The position numbers and the translations under genes were made by a program. Below the pieces are notes generated by a model. The model saw nothing but the letters and a program-made list of their open reading frames with translations. It was not told where the DNA came from and did not search any database. A stretch of DNA of 64,000 nucleotides from Spirochaetae bacterium HGW-Spirochaetae-4 (GTDB lineage Bacteria; Spirochaetota; Spirochaetia; Sphaerochaetales; Sphaerochaetaceae): positions 1-64,000 of the forward strand of contig PGXU01000006.1 of the NCBI GenBank assembly GCA_002839335.1, in the 5' to 3' direction. Positions 23,511 through 32,474 of this stretch are shown piece after piece. Numbering within the stretch: position 1 is the stretch's first letter; the number at the start of each line of letters is the position of its first letter.

Positions 23511-24924
23511 CTTGGGATTCCGAGAGGAACGCATCGACCGACCGGGCACACTCCCTGCCATGGTTGATCGCGCGTACCACCAACGAGGCTCCCGTGACGG
23601 CATCCCCTGCGGCGAAAATCTTTTCCACTGAGGTCCGGTAGGTCGGATCGACGACAATATTTCCCAGTCGGTCCAACTCCAGCGAGAAGTCCGTTGCCAA
23701 CGGCGATTCGCGATAGGGTACGAAGCCCATGCTCAGAAGCACCAGGTCGGCATCGAATACCACCTCCGAACCGTCTTTTTCGGTAAATTTCCGGCCTTCC
23801 CACGCCAATTCGACGCAGTGCAATCTGGAGACCTTGCCATCCGTCCCCTCGAATCTTTTCGAAAGCAGGCTCCAAAGTCGTCCCACCCCCTCCATATGTG
23901 AACTCGAGGTGCGTAGGATCAGCGGCCACTGCGGCCAGGGATTCTGTTCGGTGCGTTCCTCGGGTGGCTTGGGCAGCAACTCGATTTGGGTCACCGAAGC
24001 GCATCCGCGCCTGATCACCGAACCGACACAGTCGGCACCGGTGTCGCCACCACCGATCACCACCACATGCTTTCCCTTGGGTTCGATCAGCTGGTCGGGG
24101 GAAATATTGTCACCCAATACCAGACGGGTCTGCTGTTGCAGGTATTCCATGGCAAAATGGATGCCTTCGAGGTCCCTTCCCGGTATGTCCAGGTCCCGCG
24201 CAAGCGGCGTGCCGGAGGCAATGACCACCGCGTCGAATTTGCTCAGGATATAGCGGGCGGACAAGTCGGTCCCGATTTCCACCTGGGTTTCGAAGAACAC
24301 CCCCTCCTGTTGCATCTGGTCGATCCTGCGGGCGAGGATTTCCTTTTCAAGCTTGAAATTCGGAATGCCGTACATCAGCATTCCACCGATTCGGTCCGAC
24401 TTTTCGAAGACCACCACATCATGGCCTTTGCGGGCCAATTGTTGGGCTGCGGCAAGCCCGGTCGGTCCGGAACCTATGACGGCGACCCGTTTCCCGCTCT
24501 TGACCGGTGCCGGTTCCGGTACGATCCACCCCTTCTCCCAACCCATCTCCGCTATCTGCAACTCGATGTGTTGGCAGGACGAGGCTTCGAAATTAACAGC
24601 CAAGGTACACGAAGCCTCGCACAGAGCCGGACAGATGCGTCCGGTGATCTCGGGAAAGTTGTTCGTCGAATGCAAGATGTCCAACGCTTCCTTCCATTGT
24701 CCCTGCGCGACGGCTTCGGTATAGTCGGGAACGCGGTTGCCCAGCGGGCAGCCGTACATGTGGCAGAAAGGCACCCCGCAATCCATGCACCGCAGTGCCT
24801 GGCGTGCGATATCGGATGGGGAAAGCATCCCCTTGACCGGGTCGAAATCCTTGATCCGGGACTCTACAGGCCGGTACGTCGGATCATCACGTTCTATGGT
24901 AAGATAATTGTCCTGTCTAGCCAT
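23491..24924 (-). CDS. gltD: Glutamate synthase small (beta) subunit
   Basis: A 477-aa flavoprotein. The N-terminal domain holds the 4Fe-4S cysteines (CMDCGVPFCHMYGCPLGN and CPALCEASC). FAD motif GSGPTGLAAAQQLA and NADPH motif GGGDTGADCVGSVIRRG follow, with late motif FAAGDAVTGASLV. It oxidises NADPH and passes electrons to GltB. Its start overlaps the end of gltB by 8 bp, in keeping with stoichiometric expression. The order gltB-gltD is the common one. Confidence 0.96.
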   Translation of the reverse strand: MARQDNYLTIERDDPTYRPVESRIKDFDPVKGMLSPSDIARQALRCMDCGVPFCHMYGCPLGNRVPDYTEAVAQGQWKEALDILHSTNNFPEITGRICPALCEASCTLAVNFEASSCQHIELQIAEMGWEKGWIVPEPAPVKSGKRVAVIGSGPTGLAAAQQLARKGHDVVVFEKSDRIGGMLMYGIPNFKLEKEILARRIDQMQQEGVFFETQVEIGTDLSARYILSKFDAVVIASGTPLARDLDIPGRDLEGIHFAMEYLQQQTRLVLGDNISPDQLIEPKGKHVVVIGGGDTGADCVGSVIRRGCASVTQIELLPKPPEERTEQNPWPQWPLILRTSSSHMEGVGRLWSLLSKRFEGTDGKVSRLHCVELAWEGRKFTEKDGSEVVFDADLVLLSMGFVPYRESPLATDFSLELDRLGNIVVDPTYRTSVEKIFAAGDAVTGASLVVRAINHGRECARSVDAFLSESQATGRHD

Positions 24925-27900
24925 GGTACACCTCTTCAGTTACCGAAATGGTCTCGTCATCCCTGTTCTCGTTCAGTTTCATCCGTTCCAGTACTTTCCG
25001 GTATTCTATGGGAACGACCTTGACGAATTGCGGGTATTTCGCCTCCCAGTCCTCCAAGATCGTTCTGGCGATCCGGCTGCCGGTCAATTCGGCGTGACGG
25101 GTGATGAACCCTTTCAACGTGTGCTGGTCCTCCAGGTCCCACACCCCCTCCAACTCGACCATGTCGAGGTTGCACCGGGTATCGAACAGCTCCGAGGGAT
25201 CATAGACGTATGCGATCCCACCACTCATTCCGGCGGCGAAGTTCTTTCCGGTGACACCCAATACGACAACGGTCCCTCCGGTCATGTACTCGCACCCATG
25301 GTCGCCGATTCCTTCGACAACCGCAGAGGCTCCACTATTGCGGACCGCGAACCGTTCTCCTGCCATACCACTGATGAATACTTCCCCTGCGGTGGCTCCA
25401 TACAACACCACATTGCCGCAGATGATATTGCGGTCGGCCCTGAAACGGGCCTGTTCGGGTGGGACAACGACGATACGACCGCCGCTCATGCCCTTGCCGA
25501 GATAATCGTTGGATTCACCTTCGAGGCGCAGCGATATGCCGGGAGCAAGGAAGGCTCCGAGGCTTTGTCCCGCCGAACCGGTGAGATCGATGGCGATCGT
25601 CCCATCGGGCAATCCGGCCGGTCCAAACCGTTTCACCAACTCACCGCTGAGGGCGGCGCCGATCGTACGGTCGGTATTCTTCACCGGCAACGAGATCCGC
25701 ACTGGTTTCCGGTCGTCCCAGAAGTGCTCCAGCGATTCTCCGACCTTCGCATCGAAGGAAGAAGGCGTGACCACCGGCCGTACACCGCCGAAATGTCTGG
25801 CCACACCCTCGCCAAGATGCTCCGAGGCGAGCACCCTGTCCATATGCACGTTGAGGGCCTTCACCTTCGCGGTGTTCGGATTGAACTTGAGCATGTCGAC
25901 ACGCCCGACCATCTCCTCGACGGTCCTGAAGCCCAGCATGGCCATGTATTCCCGCAGCTCCGCGGCAACGAACCTGAGGAACGTCACGATGAAGTCCGCC
26001 TTCCCATGGAACTTCTGCCGAAGCACGGGGTCCTGGGTCGCCACGCCGAAGGGACAGGTGTTCAAGTGGCACTTGCGGACCATCATGCATCCGAGTGTGA
26101 TCAACAGCGATGTCCCGAATCCGAACTCCTCCGCTCCGAGGAGCGCCGCGATCGCAAGGTCCCGGCCGGTCTTCAAGTGTCCATCGACCTGTACCACCAC
26201 CTGGTCGCGCAGGTTGTTGATGATCAGAGCCTGCTGGGTTTCGGCCAGTCCGAGCTCCCAGGGCAAGCCCGCATGGCGGATCGCCGTCAACGGCGACGCA
26301 CCGGTTCCGCCATTCTGTCCAGAGATCAGCACCCGGTCGGCTTTCGCCTTGGCCACTCCCGAGGCTATGGTACCGACACCCGGTTCGGAGACCAGCTTGA
26401 CCGATACCTCAGCCTTGGGATTCACCCGACGCAAATCATGGATAAGCTGCGCAAGGTCCTCGATCGAGTAGATATCGTGGTGGGGTGGCGGTGAAATCAG
26501 TGTCACCCCAGGAACGGTGTGGCGTATCTTGGCGATATATTCGGTGACCTTGTTGCCCGGCAACTGGCCGCCCTCGCCCGGTTTGGCACCCTGGGCCATC
26601 TTGATCTGCAGTTCGTCGGCACTCATGATATATTCGGTCGTCACGCCGAAACGTCCCGAGGCAACCTGCTTGATACGCGAACGCATCGAATCGCCATTGG
26701 CCAACGGATACGAACGTTGGGGGTCCTCCCCGCCTTCGCCGCTGTTGCTCTTCGCACCGATCCGGTTCATGGCGATGGCTACCGTCTCATGCGCCTCCTT
26801 GCTGATCGATCCGATCGACATGGCCGCCGAGACGAACCGCCGTGTGATCTGCTCGACCGGTTCGACCTCTTCGATCGGGATGGGTACTCCTCCATTGAAA
26901 TCGAGCAAACCGCGCAATTCACCGTTCTTGCGGTACGAGGCGTCCATGAGAGCGGTGAATTCCTTGAATATCGCATAGTCTTGCGCACGGGTCGCCTGTT
27001 GTACCAGGCTGATCGACTCTGGAGACCAGTAATGGGGCTCGCTGCCACGCCGATACCGGTACGAACCTCCCGGGCTCCTCAGTTTCGGCACCTGAGAGTT
27101 CGTCGGATAGGCTTGTTGGTAGCGTTGCCGGACGTCCCAGGCCAACTCCTTGAATCCGACACCTCCGATGCGGGAAACGGTGCCTCGGAAATAGGGAGCT
27201 ATGATTTCATCGCCCAACCCCACGGCTTCGAATATCTGGGTGTTGAAGAAACTGTGCAATGTGGAGATTCCCATCCGACTGAAGGTCTTGAGCAATCCCT
27301 TCTTAACGGCATTTACATAATTGTCGGCCGCAGCTTCCGGCGTAAGGTCTCCCAGCTTCCCCTCTTCGGCGAGTTGCCGGACGGTGGAGAAGGCGATATA
27401 GGGAGAGATCGCATCACAACCGAAAGCCAGATGCAGTGCATAATGGAATACTTCCCGCACCTCTCCGGTTTCGACGACTATGCCGATACCACCCCGCATA
27501 TGCCGTTCAAGCATGTGCTGATGCAGTCCCGATACGGCCAGCAACGAGGGAACCGGGGCTTTGCCAGGTCCGGAATGCCTGTCGGTGAGGATCATGAGCG
27601 AAGCCCCTTGCGCAACAGATGTATCCGCATCGCGCAAGATCCGGTCCATCGCCTCGTGCAGGGACGCACCCGTTTCGTCGGGAGTGAAGGTGATATCGAT
27701 ATCGACCGCCAACAGGTCCTTGTGGGTATTGTTGCGGATGCGAACCATGTCGCGTGAGCTGAGGACCGGGTGGCTTAGTTTCAGACTCCGATATTGCCGT
27801 TGGTCTATATTCAAGGGATTGCTTTCGTTTTCGATGAAGCTTTCCAACGACATCATCAGCTGCTCGCGCAACGGATCGATCGGAGGGTTGGTGACTTGTG

Positions 27901-29500
27901 CGAACATCTGCTTGAAGTAGGAGAAGAGCAGCTCGCTTTGGTCCGACAGCACCGCCAATCCGGTATCGTTGCCCATGGAACCGATAGCCTCCTGTCCCTG
28001 GCGGGCCATGGGGGTAATGATGGTCTTTAGATCCTCGTCGGTATACCCGAACAATATCTGCTTCTGCAACAGCTCCTGGGGATCGATGGACGGGACGCCC
28101 GAGGGATTGAAAAGTCCCCGCAACTCTATCCGGCTGTCCTTGACCCACCGCCGGTAGGGAAATTGCCGCGAGAGTTTGGCCTTGATCACGTTGTCCGGGA
28201 CGATGCAGTGCTGATGGAGATCCACCAGGAACATTTTCCCCGGATGCAACCGCCCCTTGGTCATGATCTGATCCACCGGAAGATCCAACACCCCTGTCTC
28301 CGATGCCAGGACGATCAAGCCGTCGCGGGTCACCGTGTAGCGGGCGGGACGCAAACCGTTCCGGTCCAGGGTCGCACCGATATACCGGCCGTCGGTGAAT
28401 ACCACGGCAGCCGGTCCATCCCACGGCTCCATGACTGGAGAATGGTACTCGTAGAAGGCCCGCTTATCGGCGCTCATCTGGATTTCCGGCGAGTAGGCTT
28501 CGGGGATCATCATCATCATGACATGGGGGATGCTTCTTCCCGCCATGGTGAACAGTTCCAGCACATTGTCGAAAATCGAGGAGTCGCTCCCCGTCTCGTC
28601 GATGATCGGTGTGATGCTGTTCAGTTCCTCGCCGATCACTGTGGATGACATGAATCCCTCGCGGGCATACTGCCTGTTGATATTGCCCCGGATGGTGTTG
28701 ATCTCACCGTTGTGGGCAAGGTACCTGAATGGTTGGGCCAGCCGCCATTGGGGCAATGTGTTCGTACTGAACCGCGAGTGGACGATGCTGAAGGAGCTGG
28801 TGAAGTCGGGATCGGCCAGATCGAGGAAGTAGTGCGAGACCTGCTCACCGGTCAGCATCCCCTTGTAGACAACGACCGAGTGGGAGAGGCTGCATACATA
28901 GAACTGGCTCAAATCCCCGTCGAGCTGCATCACCGCCTTCTCGATTTTTCTGCGCAGGATATACAATTTTCGCTGCAGCTCGTCGCCAACCAGCGTTTCA
29001 TGACGTAAAAACAGTTGCTTGATGGCGGGTTCGGTGTCTGCCGCGAAGGTACCGAGTATGGAGCTGTCCACCGGTACGTCGCGCCAGGCGAGCACCGAGA
29101 ATCCGGCGGAGGCACACGTCCTCCCTATTTCGCTATGGCACATTGCCGAGAGCGTTTTGTCGGAGGGAAGGAAAAACATACCGACCACATAGGTGCCTGC
29201 CGAGGGGAGCGAAAGATGGGAAAGGTGTTTCCTGAAGAATGCATCGGGAATCCGAATCATGATCCCGGCACCGTCACCGGTCTTCGCATCGCCACCGACC
29301 GCACCGCGGTGCTGCATGTTCTCAAGGACTTTCAGGCTATCGGATACGATACTGTGTCTGGGTTTGCCGTCCAAATGCGCGATGAAGCCGACTCCACAAG
29401 CATCATGCTCGAATTTCGAGTCGTACAACCCATAGGATCCGGTTCGCATCACCTGATTGCGTATTTCCGCAGTCTTGGTATCCAGAAAGTCTTTTTGCAT
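24917..29500 (-). CDS. gltB: Glutamate synthase large (alpha) subunit
   Basis: A full-length 1527-aa enzyme: class II amidotransferase (Cys35 in HDACGVGF as nucleophile, so a 34-residue propeptide must be removed), central domain, FMN/3Fe-4S synthase domain (MRSRIKQVASGRFGVTTEYI; GQNGGTGASPLTAIRHAGLPWELGLAE; MMVRKCHLNTCPFGVATQD), and C-terminal GXGXG beta-helix (GDHGCEYMTGGTVVVLGVTGKNFAAGMSGGIAYV). It makes two glutamates from glutamine and 2-oxoglutarate. The gene is preceded by an AT-rich control region with a palindrome 30 bp before the ATG. Confidence 0.97.
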   Translation of the reverse strand: MQKDFLDTKTAEIRNQVMRTGSYGLYDSKFEHDACGVGFIAHLDGKPRHSIVSDSLKVLENMQHRGAVGGDAKTGDGAGIMIRIPDAFFRKHLSHLSLPSAGTYVVGMFFLPSDKTLSAMCHSEIGRTCASAGFSVLAWRDVPVDSSILGTFAADTEPAIKQLFLRHETLVGDELQRKLYILRRKIEKAVMQLDGDLSQFYVCSLSHSVVVYKGMLTGEQVSHYFLDLADPDFTSSFSIVHSRFSTNTLPQWRLAQPFRYLAHNGEINTIRGNINRQYAREGFMSSTVIGEELNSITPIIDETGSDSSIFDNVLELFTMAGRSIPHVMMMMIPEAYSPEIQMSADKRAFYEYHSPVMEPWDGPAAVVFTDGRYIGATLDRNGLRPARYTVTRDGLIVLASETGVLDLPVDQIMTKGRLHPGKMFLVDLHQHCIVPDNVIKAKLSRQFPYRRWVKDSRIELRGLFNPSGVPSIDPQELLQKQILFGYTDEDLKTIITPMARQGQEAIGSMGNDTGLAVLSDQSELLFSYFKQMFAQVTNPPIDPLREQLMMSLESFIENESNPLNIDQRQYRSLKLSHPVLSSRDMVRIRNNTHKDLLAVDIDITFTPDETGASLHEAMDRILRDADTSVAQGASLMILTDRHSGPGKAPVPSLLAVSGLHQHMLERHMRGGIGIVVETGEVREVFHYALHLAFGCDAISPYIAFSTVRQLAEEGKLGDLTPEAAADNYVNAVKKGLLKTFSRMGISTLHSFFNTQIFEAVGLGDEIIAPYFRGTVSRIGGVGFKELAWDVRQRYQQAYPTNSQVPKLRSPGGSYRYRRGSEPHYWSPESISLVQQATRAQDYAIFKEFTALMDASYRKNGELRGLLDFNGGVPIPIEEVEPVEQITRRFVSAAMSIGSISKEAHETVAIAMNRIGAKSNSGEGGEDPQRSYPLANGDSMRSRIKQVASGRFGVTTEYIMSADELQIKMAQGAKPGEGGQLPGNKVTEYIAKIRHTVPGVTLISPPPHHDIYSIEDLAQLIHDLRRVNPKAEVSVKLVSEPGVGTIASGVAKAKADRVLISGQNGGTGASPLTAIRHAGLPWELGLAETQQALIINNLRDQVVVQVDGHLKTGRDLAIAALLGAEEFGFGTSLLITLGCMMVRKCHLNTCPFGVATQDPVLRQKFHGKADFIVTFLRFVAAELREYMAMLGFRTVEEMVGRVDMLKFNPNTAKVKALNVHMDRVLASEHLGEGVARHFGGVRPVVTPSSFDAKVGESLEHFWDDRKPVRISLPVKNTDRTIGAALSGELVKRFGPAGLPDGTIAIDLTGSAGQSLGAFLAPGISLRLEGESNDYLGKGMSGGRIVVVPPEQARFRADRNIICGNVVLYGATAGEVFISGMAGERFAVRNSGASAVVEGIGDHGCEYMTGGTVVVLGVTGKNFAAGMSGGIAYVYDPSELFDTRCNLDMVELEGVWDLEDQHTLKGFITRHAELTGSRIARTILEDWEAKYPQFVKVVPIEYRKVLERMKLNENRDDETISVTEEVYHG

Positions 29501-29529
29501 ATATTATCCATCCATTTACTGCATAATTT

Positions 29530-29545
29530 TTGTATATTTATACAA
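29530..29545. promoter_or_regulatory. Palindrome upstream of gltB
   Basis: TTGTATA-TT-TATACAA, a perfect 16-bp inverted repeat centred 37 bp before the gltB ATG. It probably overlaps the promoter and is a candidate operator for an unidentified regulator. Confidence 0.5.
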
Positions 29546-29775
29546 TATTAGCGAGTATTTTTGTAACCTATTCGAATTTCCATAAAATATCAAGTACCCT
29601 TGAAATGTATATAACTTTTTATTTTAGTTATACTTATGTAATTCGATTTATATTTACATCAATTTCAAAGTAAATTTATTAGTTTTTATTCAATTATGGA
29701 AAATTTCCTGCGTTATGTACAAGTGAAATTTGTCAACTTTTCAACTATTCCTCGGCAGGGGCCAAGGACACGGAC

Positions 29776-29796
29776 GGGACCTCCGCAAGAGGTCCC
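29776..29796. terminator. Hairpin after glutamine synthetase gene
   Basis: GGGACCTC-CGCAA-GAGGTCCC, an 8-bp perfect stem 29 bp past the glnA stop. There is no T-run on the minus strand, so it may act as a processing stop or a Rho-assisted terminator. Confidence 0.5.
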
Positions 29797-29824
29797 ACCC
29801 GAATGGCGATTTTCCAACCGTTGT

Positions 29825-31948
29825 CTACAGCCGGAACAACATGTCCTCGTACGACGGATAGGGCCAGAATGCCTTGTCTGTCATGGTCTCGAGGGCATCC
29901 ACATGCTCCCTGAGCAACTTCATGGCCGGAACCACGTCCTCACGATAACACCGGGCCTGCACCAACGAATCGCTACCGCACCCCGAGGCCTTGGCGGCAA
30001 TTGCTTCCAACTGGCGTATCTCTTCCAGCGTATCGTCGAGCTTCTGTGAAATCCGTGTGGCCAATTCGGCAAGCCGTAGTGGTTTGAGGCTGAGCTTCTT
30101 CTGCATATCAAGGGAAGCGAGCAATTCCATGAGATAGCGGTTCACCGCTGGTACCACCATCCGTTCCGCCATCTCGATCATGACACCCGCTTCGATAGCG
30201 ATCTGTTTGCTGTACGTCTCCAAATAGATTTCCTGCCGCGAGTGCAGCTCAGCCGGACTGAAGACCTTGTGCTTTCCAAAAATCTCCACGTGTGCCGGAT
30301 CGTTGAGGTGGGACAACGCCTCCACGGTATTTCCCAGGTTCATCAAACCGCGTTTTTCCGCCTCACCCAACCAGGTGTCCGAATATCCATTGCCGTTGAA
30401 CACCACCCGCTTGTGCTGTTGGTAGAATTCCCTGATGATGGCCTTCACCTCTTCCATGGTATCGGAGGCGCCTTCCAATCTGTCGGCGACTTCGGACAAC
30501 ACGTCTGCCACAGCCACGTTGAGCATGGTGTTGGGCCCGGCGAGCGACTGCGAGGACCCGACCATACGGAACTCGAACTTGTTGCCCGTGAATGCGAACG
30601 GCGAAGTCCTGTTGCGGTCGGTATCGTCCATGGGAAAGGATGGAATGGTTGTCGCTCCGATCTCGACCAAACGTCCGTCACGCTTGACCAGGGGCCTGTT
30701 CTCGGTGATGCAATCGAGGATTTCGGTGAGTTTCTCGCCGAGGAACATGGAAATTACCGCAGGAGGAGCTTCATTGGCACCGAGTCTGTGGTCATTTCCC
30801 GAGGTAGCAGCCGACAGGCGCAGCAAGAGTGCGTGCTTGTCCACGGCTTTTATCACCGAGGTGAGGAACAACAGGAACTGGGCATTCTCCTCGGGACTGT
30901 CTCCCGGGCTGAGCAAGTTCTGTCCGTCGTCGGTCGCGATCGACCAGTTGTTGTGTTTTCCGCTGCCGTTCACACCGGCGAAGGGCTTTTCATGCAACAA
31001 CGCGACCATCCCGTGGTGTTGGGCGACATTCTGGATCACTTCCATGAGCAGCTGGTTCGTATCGACCGATATGTTGGCGGTATTGTACACCGTTGCGATC
31101 TCGAACTGGTTCGGCGCGACCTCCTTGTGCTGTGTCTTGGCCGAGATCCCGAGTTTCCACAATTCGCAGTTCAATTCCTTCATGAATACGGCCACACTCT
31201 CCTTGATGGTTCCGAAGTAGTGGTCGTCCATCTCCTGTCCCTTGGCGCTCATGGTACCGAATACGGTCCGGCCGCACAGCCTGAGGTCGGGCCGCTTGTC
31301 GTAAAAGGTCTCGTCTATCAGGAAATACTCCTGCTCCGGCCCCACATTCGTGTAGACCTGATTGCAGGTTGTGTTTCCAAAAGCCTTGAGAACACGCACA
31401 GCCTCCCTATTGATGGCGGCCATCGAACGAAGCAGGGGAACCTTCTTGTCGAGGGCGTCACCCGTATATGAGACGAATGCAGTGGGAATGGCGAGTGTCT
31501 TCACTCCCCTAAGGTCCTTGATCACAGCCGGCGAGCTGGTATCCCAGGCAGTGTATCCCCGGGCTTCGAATGTTGCCCTAAGTCCACCGTTCGGGAAGGA
31601 GGACGCATCGGGCTCGCCTTGGATCAACTCCTTGCCCGAAAATTCGAGCAGGATGGAACCGTCGGCACAGGGAGAGATGAATGCATCGTGCTTTTCGGCT
31701 GTCAGACCTGTCAACGGCTGGAACCAGTGGGTGAAATGCGAGGCTCCCTTCGCGATCGCCCAATCCTTCATGGCGCCCGCCACCACTTCGGCGGTCTGCA
31801 AGGTAAGGGGATGCTCCCCACGTTGTACGGCCTTGAGCTCCTTGTAGAGCTTTGCGGGCAAACGTTCGCGCATGACCGAATCGCTGAAACAGTTCTCTCC
31901 GTACATGTCTGTAAGCAAGGTCTTTGTGAAATCGATGGAGCTGGACAT
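29825..31948 (-). CDS. glnN: Glutamine synthetase type III
   Basis: A 707-aa enzyme, the length of GSIII (GlnN), much longer than GSI. Typical marks: ASHFTHWFQPLTGLTAEKHDAF, FPNGGLRATFEARGYTAWD, VGPEQEYFLID, HKEVAPNQFEIA, and NGSGKHNNWSI for ATP and glutamate binding. It makes glutamine from glutamate, ammonia and ATP. The start is ATG 31948 with AGGAG 10 nt upstream. A consensus sigma-54 promoter (31986-32001) and strong upstream palindromes show nitrogen-regulated, enhancer-dependent transcription separate from glnK-amtB. Confidence 0.95.
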   Translation of the reverse strand: MSSSIDFTKTLLTDMYGENCFSDSVMRERLPAKLYKELKAVQRGEHPLTLQTAEVVAGAMKDWAIAKGASHFTHWFQPLTGLTAEKHDAFISPCADGSILLEFSGKELIQGEPDASSFPNGGLRATFEARGYTAWDTSSPAVIKDLRGVKTLAIPTAFVSYTGDALDKKVPLLRSMAAINREAVRVLKAFGNTTCNQVYTNVGPEQEYFLIDETFYDKRPDLRLCGRTVFGTMSAKGQEMDDHYFGTIKESVAVFMKELNCELWKLGISAKTQHKEVAPNQFEIATVYNTANISVDTNQLLMEVIQNVAQHHGMVALLHEKPFAGVNGSGKHNNWSIATDDGQNLLSPGDSPEENAQFLLFLTSVIKAVDKHALLLRLSAATSGNDHRLGANEAPPAVISMFLGEKLTEILDCITENRPLVKRDGRLVEIGATTIPSFPMDDTDRNRTSPFAFTGNKFEFRMVGSSQSLAGPNTMLNVAVADVLSEVADRLEGASDTMEEVKAIIREFYQQHKRVVFNGNGYSDTWLGEAEKRGLMNLGNTVEALSHLNDPAHVEIFGKHKVFSPAELHSRQEIYLETYSKQIAIEAGVMIEMAERMVVPAVNRYLMELLASLDMQKKLSLKPLRLAELATRISQKLDDTLEEIRQLEAIAAKASGCGSDSLVQARCYREDVVPAMKLLREHVDALETMTDKAFWPYPSYEDMLFRL

Positions 31949-31985
31949 ACTAGGCACTCTCCTGTGTAGGTATAGTTTTTTTATT

Positions 31986-32001
31986 AGCAATATGCATGCC
32001 A
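31986..32001 (-). promoter_or_regulatory. Sigma-54 promoter of the GSIII gene
   Basis: TGGCATG-CATA-TTGCT on the minus strand, with GG and GC correctly spaced, which is one base off the -24/-12 consensus TGGCACG-N4-TTGCW. It lies 38 nt before the GSIII ATG, with a fitting leader that includes AGGAG. Confidence 0.85.
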
Positions 32002-32060
32002 AGTTTTTTTTCTCTTTCCATGCATCAAGTTATAATTGGTATAGCGAAATACGGCCCCAG

Positions 32061-32086
32061 ACATTCCTACAATATTGTAGGAATGT
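32061..32086. promoter_or_regulatory. Activator site, 26-bp perfect palindrome upstream of the GSIII gene
   Basis: The arms ACATTCCTACAAT and ATTGTAGGAATGT pair perfectly with no spacer. It contains the family core CCTACA-N4-TGTAGG. It lies about 70 bp upstream of the sigma-54 promoter, the position of an enhancer for a NifA/NtrC-type activator. Confidence 0.8.
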
Positions 32087-32096
32087 TGAGGCAAAT

Positions 32097-32112
32097 ACCA
32101 CAAAAATGTAGG
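32097..32112. promoter_or_regulatory. Second activator site upstream of the GSIII gene
   Basis: ACCACA-AAAA-TGTAGG, one imperfect and one perfect half-site of the same family, centred 31 bp (about three helix turns) from the first. It lies directly after the glnK stop. Confidence 0.65.
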
Positions 32113-32115
32113 GAA

Positions 32116-32457
32116 TTATCCGATTGCGACGGACCCCGTATCCCGATTCCGAATACGGATGCACTCCTCGATGGGAAGGATGAATATCTTCCCGTCACCA
32201 ATGGTATTCGTTCCGGCACCGACGAGTATCGCATCGATTGTAGCTTCCGCGAACGAATCGTTGACTGCGATTTCGATCCGGACCTTCTTGAGCAGGTTCA
32301 CCTCGATATCGACCCCCCGATACGACTCCTTGTACCCCTTCTGCTGGCCACAACCCATGGCGTTCGTAACCGAAATCTTGAATATCTCACGTCGATACAA
32401 TTCCTGCTTGACGGCATTCAACTTCTCCGGCTGTATATATGCGATTATCAATTTCAT
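32116..32457 (-). CDS. glnK: PII nitrogen signal protein without the uridylylated tyrosine
   Basis: A 113-aa PII protein: MKLIIAYIQPEKLNAVKQEL, T-loop GQQKGYKESYRGVDIEVNLLKKVRIEI, and C-terminal GDGKIFILPIEECIRIRNRDTG. ATP/2-oxoglutarate-binding residues are in place. Position 51, Tyr in enteric GlnB/GlnK, is Ile here; Tyr46 remains. So control by GlnD-type uridylylation is unlikely, and it probably signals by ligand binding alone. It follows amtB by 17 bp in one operon and should gate AmtB by plugging it. Confidence 0.95.
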   Translation of the reverse strand: MKLIIAYIQPEKLNAVKQELYRREIFKISVTNAMGCGQQKGYKESYRGVDIEVNLLKKVRIEIAVNDSFAEATIDAILVGAGTNTIGDGKIFILPIEECIRIRNRDTGSVAIG

Positions 32458-32474
32458 ATCTTCTTCTCCTTTGG

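Larger units (their letters stand above)
29501..29824. other. AT-rich intergenic control region, gltB/glnA
   Basis: A stretch of 324 bp without a gene, much richer in A+T than its surroundings. It holds the leader of gltB at the left (with the palindrome at 29530-29545) and the hairpin at the end of the glutamine synthetase gene at the right. I see no sigma-54 promoter and no CCTACA-N4-TGTAGG site here, so gltBD seems to be outside that control. Confidence 0.6.

Noticed and set aside
29696-30049. A 117-aa plus-strand frame
   Set aside because: It is a shadow of the 3' end of the GSIII gene plus A+T-rich intergenic DNA.
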